Shown here piece after piece: positions 35,022 to 43,590 of a stretch of DNA of 64,000 nt. Origin of the DNA: Paracoccaceae bacterium (GTDB lineage Bacteria; Pseudomonadota; Alphaproteobacteria; Rhodobacterales; Rhodobacteraceae); NCBI GenBank assembly GCA_016744015.1, contig JADGFD010000011.1, positions 1 to 64,000 of the forward strand, written 5' to 3'. Within the stretch, counting starts at the first letter, position 1. Each line of letters starts with the position of its first letter. A program made the position numbers and the translations under genes. Below the pieces are notes generated by a model. It made no database searches, was not told the DNA's origin, and worked only from the letters and a program-made list of their open reading frames with translations.

Positions 35022-36179
35022 TTATTGCATTTGCGCCCAGAAGATGCCGCTGGTGTCGATCGCGAGAAAACGATCATGCATCTCGGTCCAAGTTGCCATC
35101 GGGTCAAGGTCTTCGAACGCCTCAGGGTGGAACCACTTGGCCATGGCCTGTATCGCAATGAAGTGATACGGACTGTTGTAGAACTGGTGGTAAATCGAGA
35201 ACACCTGACGTTCCTGAACAGCGGTCAGCGTCTCCCAACCCGGGCGCGCCGCAAGGGCAGCAATGCGGGCATGCACGTCGGCCTCATCAGCCGCATACCC
35301 TAGCAAAACGGCCATGGTGTCAGGCTTGTAGGACAACCAGTTGGCACCTGTGCCAATAACCACGTCTGGGTCTACTTCCAATATCGCCTCAAAGCTGACT
35401 TCGCCAGCAAAGCCGGAAAGAACATGTGAACCCCAGTTGGTGCCGCCTGCGTCAGCTACAAATTGGCCATAGTTATATGGGCCAAAAGATTTACAGCAGC
35501 TCGGGCCAGAAATGCCCGCAGCGCGGTCGATAAACACCAATGGGCGGTCTTCGTCGGTTAAGCCGTCAACCACGTTGGTTACTACCCGCATTTGCTGGAT
35601 GTAAAAATCCACAAATTCCATGGCTTTTTCTTCTTGGGCAAACACCCGACCCAGCATCAACATGCTTGGCACCGTATTTTGCAGCGGGCGCAGGCGGAAA
35701 TCAATAAAGATCACCGGAATACCAGCGGCTTCCAGTTTCTCGATAATGCCGGCTTCTTCGGCTTGGTGAAGTTTGCCAAGGTTCAGGACCACCAGATCAG
35801 CATCAGCGGCAATTGCTGCCTCGATGCTGAAATCACCGGCAACCGGGCTACCAAAATTCTGGATGGCATCAGCCTGTTCGGGGAACAGCTCATGATATTT
35901 TGCAAACGCATCCGGGTCAAATTTGATCATGTCGTCTTTCCAGCCGACAATATGCGCAAACGGGTCGTCGCGCTCCAAAATACCGATCGAATACATCATC
36001 CGGCCTTCGCCCAAAATCACCCGCTCAACCCCGTGTTTCACTTCTACCACGCGGCCAGCCATATCGGTCACGGTGACCATGTCTTGTGCCTGTGCGGCGC
36101 CTGTCATCACGGATGCACTCAGCGCCATTGCAGACGCGCCAACAACTTTTCGCATGTAATTCAGTATGTTATCAAACAA
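35022..36179 (-). CDS. Siderophore-type ABC importer, periplasmic binding protein
   Basis: I choose the TTG at 36179 because AGGAG lies exactly 6 nt upstream; ATG 36155 is 24 nt further in. With TTG the protein has 386 residues and a signal peptide ending AAQAQD. MAGRVVEVKHGVERVILGEG is the FecB/BtuF-like start. The Cys pair in SGPSCCKSFGPYNYG is unusual and may bind heme or metal. First gene of the operon behind a good sigma-70 promoter. Confidence 0.88.
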   Translation of the reverse strand: MFDNILNYMRKVVGASAMALSASVMTGAAQAQDMVTVTDMAGRVVEVKHGVERVILGEGRMMYSIGILERDDPFAHIVGWKDDMIKFDPDAFAKYHELFPEQADAIQNFGSPVAGDFSIEAAIAADADLVVLNLGKLHQAEEAGIIEKLEAAGIPVIFIDFRLRPLQNTVPSMLMLGRVFAQEEKAMEFVDFYIQQMRVVTNVVDGLTDEDRPLVFIDRAAGISGPSCCKSFGPYNYGQFVADAGGTNWGSHVLSGFAGEVSFEAILEVDPDVVIGTGANWLSYKPDTMAVLLGYAADEADVHARIAALAARPGWETLTAVQERQVFSIYHQFYNSPYHFIAIQAMAKWFHPEAFEDLDPMATWTEMHDRFLAIDTSGIFWAQMQ

Positions 36180-36278
36180 GATAGTCTCCTGTCGCAGGGA
36201 ATCCCTGCGGTTTGTAGTTAGAACCATTCTCCAAGCGTTGACTGGTTTAATTTGGCTACAAACCGGAGCAGGTGCTTG

Positions 36279-36306
36279 ATAATATAACTTGACTAAACTT
36301 GTCAAG
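36279..36306 (-). promoter_or_regulatory. Promoter with dyad operator for the minus-strand siderophore operon
   Basis: On the minus strand TTGACA (36305-36300) and TATTAT (36284-36279) are 15 bp apart, ahead of the AGGAG/TTG start. A dyad CTTGAC/GTCAAG (36288-36293 and 36301-36306) covers the -35 and spacer. The 12-mer TAACTTGACTAA inside it (36285-36296) recurs at 37009-37020 in front of the ArsR-type gene, suggesting one regulator binds both. Confidence 0.6.
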
Positions 36307-36368
36307 TAATGAGGCTAAGGATTTGTTTACGCTTTCAGGTGGCTCAAAAAAATGCCAACAAATTAAGA

Positions 36369-37010
36369 TATTCGCAATGAAATCAGGGCGTATTGGTCAC
36401 TGCGGGCGCCCACTTTTGACGCGTCGCCGAGCCACGGGATTCGTGAAGGCGCGGAAAAACAGGCGTGGTTAAACGTACTGGGGCGGCAGATTGGTGCGGC
36501 GGAGGCCCGCACCGCGCTTGACCTTGCTTGCGGCACCGGCGAAATCTCGCATTTGCTGCATGATTTTGGCCTGAAAGTCACAGGGCTGGACTGGTCAGAC
36601 GCCGTGCTGGCCATCGTCCGGCAAAAGGCAATTGACCGTGAGTCCGGCATTCGCCTTATTACGGGAGACGCCGAAAATACCCGCGAGCCGGATGCCAGCT
36701 ATGACCTGATCGTCAACCGGCATCTGGTTTGGACGCTGGTTTTCCCGCCCGTCTGGCCCGCAGGCTGACTCGGCCCTGATGGCCCTGCACGAAAACATTC
36801 GAAAGCAAGTTTATTTTAGCAACGGTGCGGCGCGGCACAGATCGTAGAGATGCTGAAAATCGCCGGATTTTCGGACATTACAGTGCAGACCAACCTATCT
36901 GAAATCAAAAAGACCCAAGCAGGAGAAATGGGATTTATCAAGTTTTTAGAAAGGGTTGTGTTCTATCGGTATATCATCCATGCACATAAAAAAACCTGCT
37001 TAGGTTTTTA
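36369..37010 (+). pseudogene. SAM-dependent methyltransferase, broken
   Basis: Frames give RAPTFDASPSHGIREGAEKQ, then ALDLACGTGEISHLLHDFGL (SAM motif I) and GDAENTREPDASYDLIVNRH. The protein then stops early at about 36768 after LVFPPVWPAG. The C-terminal end reappears in other frames as QIVEMLKIAGFSDITVQTNL. The start lacks a usable ATG. It was a class I methyltransferase of about 220-250 residues and is now decayed. Confidence 0.7.
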
Positions 37011-37012
37011 AC

Positions 37013-37041
37013 TTGACTAATTAACTCGGAATTAATACTGT
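37013..37041 (+). promoter_or_regulatory. Promoter of the ArsR-type regulator gene
   Basis: TTGACT (37013-37018), 17-bp spacer, TACTGT (37036-37041). The -35 lies in the 12-mer TAACTTGACTAA that also occurs in the divergent siderophore operon promoter. Confidence 0.5.
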
Positions 37042-37120
37042 TATATTCAAATACATCAACCTTACGTATCGCCAGAATTGTCCAAATCCAGCCCACGTAT
37101 TTAGAATAAGGACCAACAAA

Positions 37121-37480
37121 ATGCTGGATACTGATATGAAAAGTAAAAACAAATTTTCAATCCCCAATTATGATAGCGAAGAAATGGAATCGCGTGCGTT
37201 TGATGCTACCAATTTGCTCAAATCCTTAGGGCATGAAGGCAGGCTGATGATCCTTTGCCATCTAAAAACCGGTGAGAAAACGGTTTCAGAATTGGAAAAA
37301 TCTCTTTCATTGTCCCAAGCAGCGGTTAGCCAAAATCTCGCGCGCCTACGCGCAGAGGGCCTGATCAAAGCACGCAAAGACGGGCGCGCGCGGCGGTATT
37401 CTTTGCGAGATGTAAAGGCCAGCCTTATGGTTGAATTTGTGTATCATCTGTATTGTTCGGACGAGGAATTAGCCGCCTAA
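37121..37480 (+). CDS. ArsR-family regulator of the SqrR/BigR type
   Basis: 119 residues with a winged helix-turn-helix (LLKSLGHEGRLMILCHLKTG, TVSELEKSLSLSQAAVSQNL). It has exactly two cysteines, Cys46 and Cys112, 66 residues apart. That is the same spacing as the redox pair Cys41/Cys107 of Rhodobacter SqrR, a persulfide sensor that also binds heme. It is therefore probably a thiol- or heme-responsive repressor. Neighbours are a siderophore importer, a flavin electron-transfer module and shared promoter 12-mers, so the iron genes are likely targets. Confidence 0.85.
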   Translation: MLDTDMKSKNKFSIPNYDSEEMESRAFDATNLLKSLGHEGRLMILCHLKTGEKTVSELEKSLSLSQAAVSQNLARLRAEGLIKARKDGRARRYSLRDVKASLMVEFVYHLYCSDEELAA

Positions 37481-37598
37481 TTTGTTCCACAAACCGGCCT
37501 CTAGCCGCACAAACAACACGGCAAAAACACGTTTGCCTACAGCATTTGTCAACGCAATCTTCCACAAATCAAACAACGGTTCAACGTCGCCGAAAGGT

Positions 37599-38048
37599 AT
37601 TACCAAGTTGTTGACCGGGTTTGATCAAGCTATGTCAGCCGGGAAGCGATCCGGCTGTGGGTCAATCGCTTTGGCCTACACTTTGCAGATTGCATCCGGC
37701 GGGATCGTCCACGGCCGAACGACGATTGGCACATGGACGAAGTCGTGATCACAATCCGAGGCAAGAAGCTCTGGCTTTGACGCACGGTCGAAGTGTCGCA
37801 CCGGCCGACCCGCAAACGAGGGAAGATATTTGGCCGGTTCAAATCACATCGGCAGGCTCAAAGGTTTCTATCCGCACATGACCAGATCAACCTGATTTTC
37901 CGACTGCGCCGCTATCAACTCACCGCAATCTCATACCGCTACACCCGCACCGATGCGTTCAGCCTATGGTGCGATTACACCGCAGAAATGGCAGTATAAT
38001 TCAACCTTTGCCAATGCTTCACAATCGGCCATCAACAACTTGGCAATA
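37599..38048 (+). mobile_element. IS6-family element, internally deleted
   Basis: Ends ATTACCAAGTTGTTGA (37599) and ATCAACAACTTGGCAAT (to 38047) match the element at 31648-32418. The 450 bp keeps REAIRLWVNRFGLHFADCIR and DEVVITIRGKKLWL, then a stop. A deletion joins this to SHRPTRKRGKIFGRFKSHRQ and the C-terminal end at 38000. It is inactive. Confidence 0.82.
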
Positions 38049-38290
38049 TCGTTCCGAGCTATAAAGAAAACTTGCTGCGCTTGAACATCTTCTCTTATTC
38101 TTGACAAAAAGAATAAACTATATAAAAGCTCGCCAAAGCCAGCGGCAACCAATCTTCGCCAGCGACCCATACCCAGCTCTTTCTGCGTCTCAAACGTGGG
38201 CCACCGAGCAAGGCAACATACCGTTTAAAATTCTAATTTCTTGGGGCTGGCTCGCTTGGGCGGGCCTCCATACAATTCTGGAGACAAGAT

Positions 38291-38779
38291 ATGTCACTTT
38301 CTCTCTCGTCACAAATTCGTCTGACGTTTCTTGCCGGGGTGTCTGCCTTGGCACTTACTTCTAGCGCACACGCTGATGAGGCCGTCGTGCTGGTGCAATT
38401 AAACGAGTATAACGGCCCAGAGGCCTATTTTCATCTCTATCTTGTCAACCCGGAAGGGAAGTTCGACAGCACGCTTTGGGTATCTGGCCCGGAAAAAATC
38501 TGGTGGCCGGATTCAAAGCGCTGGTATGGTTACTTCAACCGGGCGCGTGAAAACGTAGATGCCATCACCGGTGCCTCAACCGCTGCTGGTGCGCGCTCGG
38601 TGATGCGGGTCGAAATTGACCCCGAGCTGGTTGATGCCGGTTACACATTGCGCGTTGAAACATCGGTTGAAAATGCTAACAACGTTCAAGCAGATGTGGA
38701 AGTCGAGCTGACCAACGGCAACCAGCGTGTCAAGACACCGGGTACCGGATATGTGCGTTACATTCGTTATAAGCTGTAA
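38291..38779 (+). CDS. DUF2271 periplasmic protein with predicted flavinylation motif
   Basis: 162 residues, start behind GGAGACAAGAT. The signal peptide ends SSAHADEA. The DUF2271 domain includes FDSTLWVSGPEKIWWPDSKR and the motif DAITGAST (90-97), which fits the D-x-x-[ST]-G-A-[ST] sequence to which ApbE attaches FMN; Ser96 would be the acceptor. Downstream are a PepSY flavoreductase and ApbE, so I infer a periplasmic flavoprotein that receives electrons from the next gene product, perhaps to reduce ferric compounds. Confidence 0.85.
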   Translation: MSLSLSSQIRLTFLAGVSALALTSSAHADEAVVLVQLNEYNGPEAYFHLYLVNPEGKFDSTLWVSGPEKIWWPDSKRWYGYFNRARENVDAITGASTAAGARSVMRVEIDPELVDAGYTLRVETSVENANNVQADVEVELTNGNQRVKTPGTGYVRYIRYKL

Positions 38780-38784
38780 GCTCT

Positions 38785-40956
38785 ATGTGGCGTGCTTCAC
38801 ATCGCTGGTCGGGAATTGTCCTGGGCGGTTTGCTAATCTTTCTTTCGGTCACCGGGGCAATCTTGTCGGTTGATCCGGTTCTGAAACGGTTTGACCGGAA
38901 TGTTCATACCTTAGAAGGTTTGACTGTTGGTGATGTGTTGCGCCTGTCACAGAAAAAGAACCCCTATTTCGAGATCGACCGGATCCGCGTTGATTATTCC
39001 GGGCGCGTGCTGCTGCGTGGGGCTGATGCGGCGGGGTCGCGCGAGGTGCCTTTTAATCCTGCAAATGGCAGGTTAGCCCGCAAGGATAAGCCAAGCCCGT
39101 TTATGGATTTAATGCTCAGCCTGCATCGCAACTTGGCGCTTGGTCCCGCAGGCCGCCCCATCACCTTGGTTTCAGTGCTGACAATGTTGGTGCTGATGAT
39201 TTCAGGCGTGACTTTGCTGGCCCGCAGGCTGGGTGGATTTTCACGCTTGCTGACACGGGTAAAGGGGCGTGGTTGGGACAAATGGCACTCATGGGTCGGC
39301 CGTTTGATGATTTTGCCGCTCTTGGTCACTGTCATTTCAGGCACCTGGATGTCGCTGGTGTCAAACGGTCTGCTATCGTCCGGCGTGGACTCCATTGCAG
39401 TGCCACCAGAAACCCTAAGCGAAGCTGATCCGATGCAGGCTTCTGAACTGGCGATATTCGATACCGTTGCCTTGACAGACCTAACCGAGCTGGTCTTTCC
39501 GATCTACTCCGACTGGTGGGATGTTTATGTGCTGCGACAGGGTGGGGTGCTGACCTATATCGACCGCGAGACTGGGGACGTGCTCTCCACCAACGCCGTA
39601 CCATTCATGACCCGGGTGCTGGATCTGTTTACATTGCTGCATACAGGGCAAGGCGCATCGGTCTGGGGGGCTATCGCAGGCCTTATATCCCTGTCGGTTC
39701 CGTTTTTTACCATTACGGGTGTGGTCATCTGGTTGCGGCGTCGCCATCCACGCCCGCGCGGGATGGTGGCGGCGAGTGTCGCCGATACTGTGATCCTTGT
39801 TGGTTCGGAAACGGGGACCACTTGGGGGTTTGCTTCGCATCTAGCCAAGCGGCTACGCGATGCGGGCCAGACGGTTCATCTGGGCACGATGAACGCAACC
39901 TATAAGATGCGCGATGATGCTACTTTGTTGATATTGGCAGCTACCTATGGTGATGGCACGCCCCCCTCTGGAGGCAACCAGTTTTTGGCCCGCCTGCCAA
40001 ACTATCAGGGCGGCGCGCAATTTTCAGTCCTTGGGTTTGGTGATAAGGGCTTTCCAGCCTATTGCGCCTTCGCGGAGCAATGCCAAGCTGCGCTATCTGA
40101 GACCGGGCGACAGAGCCTTCTTCCCTTAGCGGATATCAACCGCCGTTCAAGCCAAGCCTTTAGCGCCTGGGGCCACGCGCTTGGTCCGGCGCTGCACCTG
40201 CAGGGGCTTGTGCTCGACTATTCGCCTCCCCGTCCACGAACGCGCGAATTTGTGCTGATTGACCGCGAGGATTTTGCCGGAATTGGCGCAACGTCTGCGA
40301 TTTTGCGGTTTCAGGTCTTGGGTAAGGGCCGCTTGCCCCGGTTTCAGGCTGGTGACTTGTTCGGAATTTTGCCCAAGTCGGACCCGGTTGCTCGTTTGTA
40401 TTCACTGGCTTCGTCACGTCGAGAGGGCGTGGTTGAACTATGCATCGCGCGCGTCGAAGATGGGATTTGTTCCAACGTTCTGATGGATATGCACCCGGGC
40501 GACCACATCGACGCCTATATCGAACCCAACCCAGATTTCCGGCCCGCGCGTAAAGCGCCAACCATCATGATCGGTGCCGGCACCGGAATCGCCCCGTTTG
40601 CCGGCATGATCCGGCAGAACTCTACCCAACCAATGGAATTATTCTTTGGCCTGCGCCACCCCGATCACGACTTTTACTACCGCTCTGCCATTACGCAGTG
40701 GCAGAGCGATGGCCGCTTGACAGGTTTTCACCCGGCCTTTTCGCGCCACGGCGACATGACATATGTTCAAGACCGTTTGCGTGGTGCCAGAGAGACTGTG
40801 GCCCAGCATCTGCTTCAGGGTGCCACGGTCATGGTCTGTGGTTCATCGCGTATGGCCCAGGCCGTTGCCCATGAAATTGACATCATCTCTGCCAGCATCG
40901 GGCTCAGCCTTGCCGAGTTACGCCAGCACGGACGCTATCTCGAAGATATCTACTAA
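38785..40956 (+). CDS. PepSY-membrane / flavodoxin / FAD-NAD(P)H reductase fusion
   Basis: 723 residues. Residues 1-330 are a PepSY-associated membrane part with helices such as HRWSGIVLGGLLIFLSVTGA and paired His (HRNLAL, KWHSWVGRLMI, LLHTGQG) able to bind heme. Residues about 338-475 are a flavodoxin domain (VGSETGTTWGFASHLAKRL, AATYGDGTPP). The rest is a sulfite-reductase-type FAD/NADPH module (ARLYSLASSR, IGAGTGIAPFAGM). It carries electrons from cytoplasmic NAD(P)H through FMN/FAD across the membrane. It is 5 bp after the DUF2271 gene. Confidence 0.9.
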   Translation: MWRASHRWSGIVLGGLLIFLSVTGAILSVDPVLKRFDRNVHTLEGLTVGDVLRLSQKKNPYFEIDRIRVDYSGRVLLRGADAAGSREVPFNPANGRLARKDKPSPFMDLMLSLHRNLALGPAGRPITLVSVLTMLVLMISGVTLLARRLGGFSRLLTRVKGRGWDKWHSWVGRLMILPLLVTVISGTWMSLVSNGLLSSGVDSIAVPPETLSEADPMQASELAIFDTVALTDLTELVFPIYSDWWDVYVLRQGGVLTYIDRETGDVLSTNAVPFMTRVLDLFTLLHTGQGASVWGAIAGLISLSVPFFTITGVVIWLRRRHPRPRGMVAASVADTVILVGSETGTTWGFASHLAKRLRDAGQTVHLGTMNATYKMRDDATLLILAATYGDGTPPSGGNQFLARLPNYQGGAQFSVLGFGDKGFPAYCAFAEQCQAALSETGRQSLLPLADINRRSSQAFSAWGHALGPALHLQGLVLDYSPPRPRTREFVLIDREDFAGIGATSAILRFQVLGKGRLPRFQAGDLFGILPKSDPVARLYSLASSRREGVVELCIARVEDGICSNVLMDMHPGDHIDAYIEPNPDFRPARKAPTIMIGAGTGIAPFAGMIRQNSTQPMELFFGLRHPDHDFYYRSAITQWQSDGRLTGFHPAFSRHGDMTYVQDRLRGARETVAQHLLQGATVMVCGSSRMAQAVAHEIDIISASIGLSLAELRQHGRYLEDIY

Positions 40957-40970
40957 CAAAGGAATCCAAA

Positions 40971-42341
40971 ATGAAACTCAGTACCTTTCTTTCCTCTCTT
41001 GCGGTGGCCGCGCTGCTGGCAACCGGTGCCGCTGCGAAAAACCCGTTTCTGACCAAGAAGTTCTGGACAGACGCAACAATCGAAGACGTCCAGGCTGAAA
41101 TAGCCAATGGCTACAGCCTGTTGGAAAAGCAAAAGATCGGTCGTCAGGGCCTGCACTATGCGCTACGTGGTCAAGCGTCTATTGAAGTGATGCGCTGGCT
41201 GCTTGAGCAGGGCGTGCCTTATCGCCCCGAAGGTGGCAGAGGTGTCTATGCCGAACTATATGCGGCACGTTATGGCGATCTTGAACTGATAATGCTGTTC
41301 GCTGAATTTGGCGCTGACTACCAGATCGCGGATTACATGGGGGAAACCCCACAGTACTGGCTGTCGAAGAATAAAAATTTCCGCCCGGGTATCGTTGAGT
41401 ACTTTGAAGAAATCGGACTGGACTTCAACCAGCAGAACCGTCTGGGTGTCACACCTCTTGGCGCCATGGCACTGAACGAACATGCTTTGGAGATGTTTAA
41501 CTTTCTCGAAGCAAGGGGCTATGACGCCGGATATATCGACAGCGAAGGCCGTGACTTGTTCATGCGCGCGCTGACCGATAACGACAATGTCGAGATGCTG
41601 GAAAAGTTCTACCAGATGAGCGAAGAGCCTGAGGTTGCAGATAATTACGGGTTTTCCGGGGTTTTGCTGACCGTGGCTGACGAGGCCACTTCCGAGGAGC
41701 GCCTCGCGTTTCTTGAAAGCAAGGGCTTTGATCTGACAATCACCAATGGCCGCGGCCAGAACGCCCTGCACATGCTGCTTGCCAATGCCGAGGACGAAGC
41801 CGAAGGCATGGAGGCACTCATGGCCCGCGGGTTCGACGTGAATGCGGCAGACAATGCGGGTAACACACCGCTGATTTTGGCGCTTAAAGCAAAAGAACCG
41901 GCCGTGATTGAGGCCTTGCTCGATGCCGGTGCCGATCCCTTGGTGGTCAATGACAAGGGCGTGACACCTCTGTTGGCGGCCCTTGCCCGTGGTGAGGATT
42001 TTGGCTCGATTGTTGACCGTATGGTTTTGGCCGGTGCAGAATTAACGGATCAGGATGCTGCTGGCGGAACGGCACTGATCTATGCCGTCAAAGGCAGCCA
42101 GCCAACCGCAAGGTTGCAGCAGATCGCCGATGCCGGTGTAAACTTGGATGCCATGGATGGCGAAGGCACCACTGCCCTGATGTATGCCGCATTGCAGGGC
42201 GATGATCCGGCAGTGATCGAACTGCTGCTGAATGCTGGGGCTAACAAGGACGTAAGGGACGTGTTTGAGGACACTGCCGCCCAGATGGCTGCTGAAAATC
42301 CCGCGTTCAAGGATCATTCTATTCTCGAACAGTTATTGTAA
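40971..42341 (+). CDS. Secreted ankyrin-repeat protein
   Basis: 456 residues with signal peptide (STFLSSLAVAALLATGAAA). It has about ten ankyrin repeats, clearest in GRGQNALHMLLANAEDEAEG, NAADNAGNTPLILALKAKEP and AMDGEGTTALMYAALQGDDP. It should be a periplasmic binding scaffold. It starts 14 bp after the flavoreductase and belongs to the same operon, so it may hold the DUF2271 protein or another partner. Its specific role is unknown. Confidence 0.88.
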   Translation: MKLSTFLSSLAVAALLATGAAAKNPFLTKKFWTDATIEDVQAEIANGYSLLEKQKIGRQGLHYALRGQASIEVMRWLLEQGVPYRPEGGRGVYAELYAARYGDLELIMLFAEFGADYQIADYMGETPQYWLSKNKNFRPGIVEYFEEIGLDFNQQNRLGVTPLGAMALNEHALEMFNFLEARGYDAGYIDSEGRDLFMRALTDNDNVEMLEKFYQMSEEPEVADNYGFSGVLLTVADEATSEERLAFLESKGFDLTITNGRGQNALHMLLANAEDEAEGMEALMARGFDVNAADNAGNTPLILALKAKEPAVIEALLDAGADPLVVNDKGVTPLLAALARGEDFGSIVDRMVLAGAELTDQDAAGGTALIYAVKGSQPTARLQQIADAGVNLDAMDGEGTTALMYAALQGDDPAVIELLLNAGANKDVRDVFEDTAAQMAAENPAFKDHSILEQLL

Positions 42342-42410
42342 ACAACTATTAACAACAAACGGGTCGGGGCGCTTTAGCAAGTGCCCCGACTGATATTTGG
42401 GGCAGACAAA

Positions 42411-43298
42411 ATGCAAAAGATACATGGCCAGTCGATGGGGGGCAGCTGGAGCGCCTGTTTTACGCCTGATGCTGATCCCGTGGCCGTTCGTGCATTGATT
42501 CAGGCAGCTTTGGACCGGGTCGAGGGCCAGATGTCAGCTTGGCGGCCGGACTCGGCGCTAAGCCGCTTCAACACAACACCTGTAGGTCAATGGGTTGACT
42601 TGCCAACAGAGATGGCCGCGGTTGTTGGCGCGGGGCTTGGGCTGATGGCAGAAATGCCTGGTATTTTTTCTATCCTGCTTGGCGGGGCATCAGCACGCTT
42701 CGGCTTTCTGCCGGGTGAAGATCGTAGCATTTCTGCGGATCCTGATGCCATAGAACTCAACGGTCATAGGGTGCGGCGGCACGTAGATGTGGCGCTTGAT
42801 CTGAATGCCATTGCCAAAGGTTATGCGGCCGACTTAGCCGCTGAATCGCTTTACGCCGCCGGCTATCGCAATTTTTTGATCGAAGCCGCCGGGGATATCC
42901 GAACGCGCGGCACCCGCCCGGACAGCACCCCATGGTCGGTGGCGCTTGAATTGCCGATACCTGATCGTATCATCCCCGCCAGACAGTTTCCGCTGGTTGA
43001 CGCCGCCATCGCAACCTCGGGTGGGTATCGTCGGTCCCGTGGTGCGGACTCACACTTGATTTCACCCAAAGCCAATGCGCCAATATCCGCAGGCTGTGCC
43101 TCTGTTGCCGTTGTGGCGGACACCGCCATGCAAGCCGATGGCTGGGCGACGGTCATGGCGCTGCTCGGCCCGCAGGCCGGTCTTGTGCAAGCCGAGAAGC
43201 GCGGGTTAGCGGTGACATTTATCGAAGCAGATCCACCCGAAGGGTTCATTGAGCGTGGGAGTTCATCAATGGAAGAGCTTATTGCTGGCGTTAGGTAG
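42411..43298 (+). CDS. apbE: FAD:protein FMN transferase (ApbE)
   Basis: ATG 42411 is chosen (GTG 42381 is possible), giving 295 residues. Motifs: HGQSMGGSWSACF, DLNAIAKGYAADLAAE, LIEAAGDIRTRG, ATSGGYRRS, HLISPKANAP and the metal site VADTAMQADGWATVMALLG. It transfers FMN from FAD to Ser/Thr of target proteins, here probably the DUF2271 protein. No signal peptide or lipobox is evident, unlike usual ApbE; if the start is right, either it works before export or the start is further upstream. Confidence 0.88.
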   Translation: MQKIHGQSMGGSWSACFTPDADPVAVRALIQAALDRVEGQMSAWRPDSALSRFNTTPVGQWVDLPTEMAAVVGAGLGLMAEMPGIFSILLGGASARFGFLPGEDRSISADPDAIELNGHRVRRHVDVALDLNAIAKGYAADLAAESLYAAGYRNFLIEAAGDIRTRGTRPDSTPWSVALELPIPDRIIPARQFPLVDAAIATSGGYRRSRGADSHLISPKANAPISAGCASVAVVADTAMQADGWATVMALLGPQAGLVQAEKRGLAVTFIEADPPEGFIERGSSSMEELIAGVR

Positions 43299-43302
43299 CC
43301 GC

Positions 43303-43466
43303 TTGATATCTGGCACGGCCATACCTGAACACTTCAACTTCCATGCATAGAATGTGCCCTCCGAAACACTAATTATTTGTTTGTTCGAAAACCTTGAGCG
43401 TTTCATTGTCTGTCCTTTGTTAGGCCAGACTCCAGTTCAAACTGGAGGAATTACGCGTTGCAGGTC
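43303..43466 (-). mobile_element. IS3-family 5'-end remnant
   Basis: The terminal sequence TGACCTGCAACGCG (minus strand, ending at 43466) and a short orfA with MKRSRFSNKQIISV, then GTFYAWKLKCSGMAVPDIKR. About 25 residues between these blocks are deleted and the rest of the element is gone. It lies immediately after apbE. Confidence 0.7.
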
Positions 43467-43590
43467 AGCACCAGTCTATTACCTGATTTTATTTGTCAAC
43501 TATTGCCGATTGCTATATAGGACGGTTAAATTAGCTACTTGTTAACACGTTGATTCGTGTTTTTGACAGCCAGACCCCCTATTAATTTTA

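Noticed and set aside
36180-36340. Fur box in front of the siderophore operon
   Set aside because: No convincing 19-bp Fur-like palindrome; the visible dyad CTTGAC/GTCAAG is of another type.
38101-38126. TTGACA and TATAAA before the DUF2271 gene as a promoter
   Set aside because: The spacer is only 14 bp; too short to call with confidence, though a promoter must lie in this gap.
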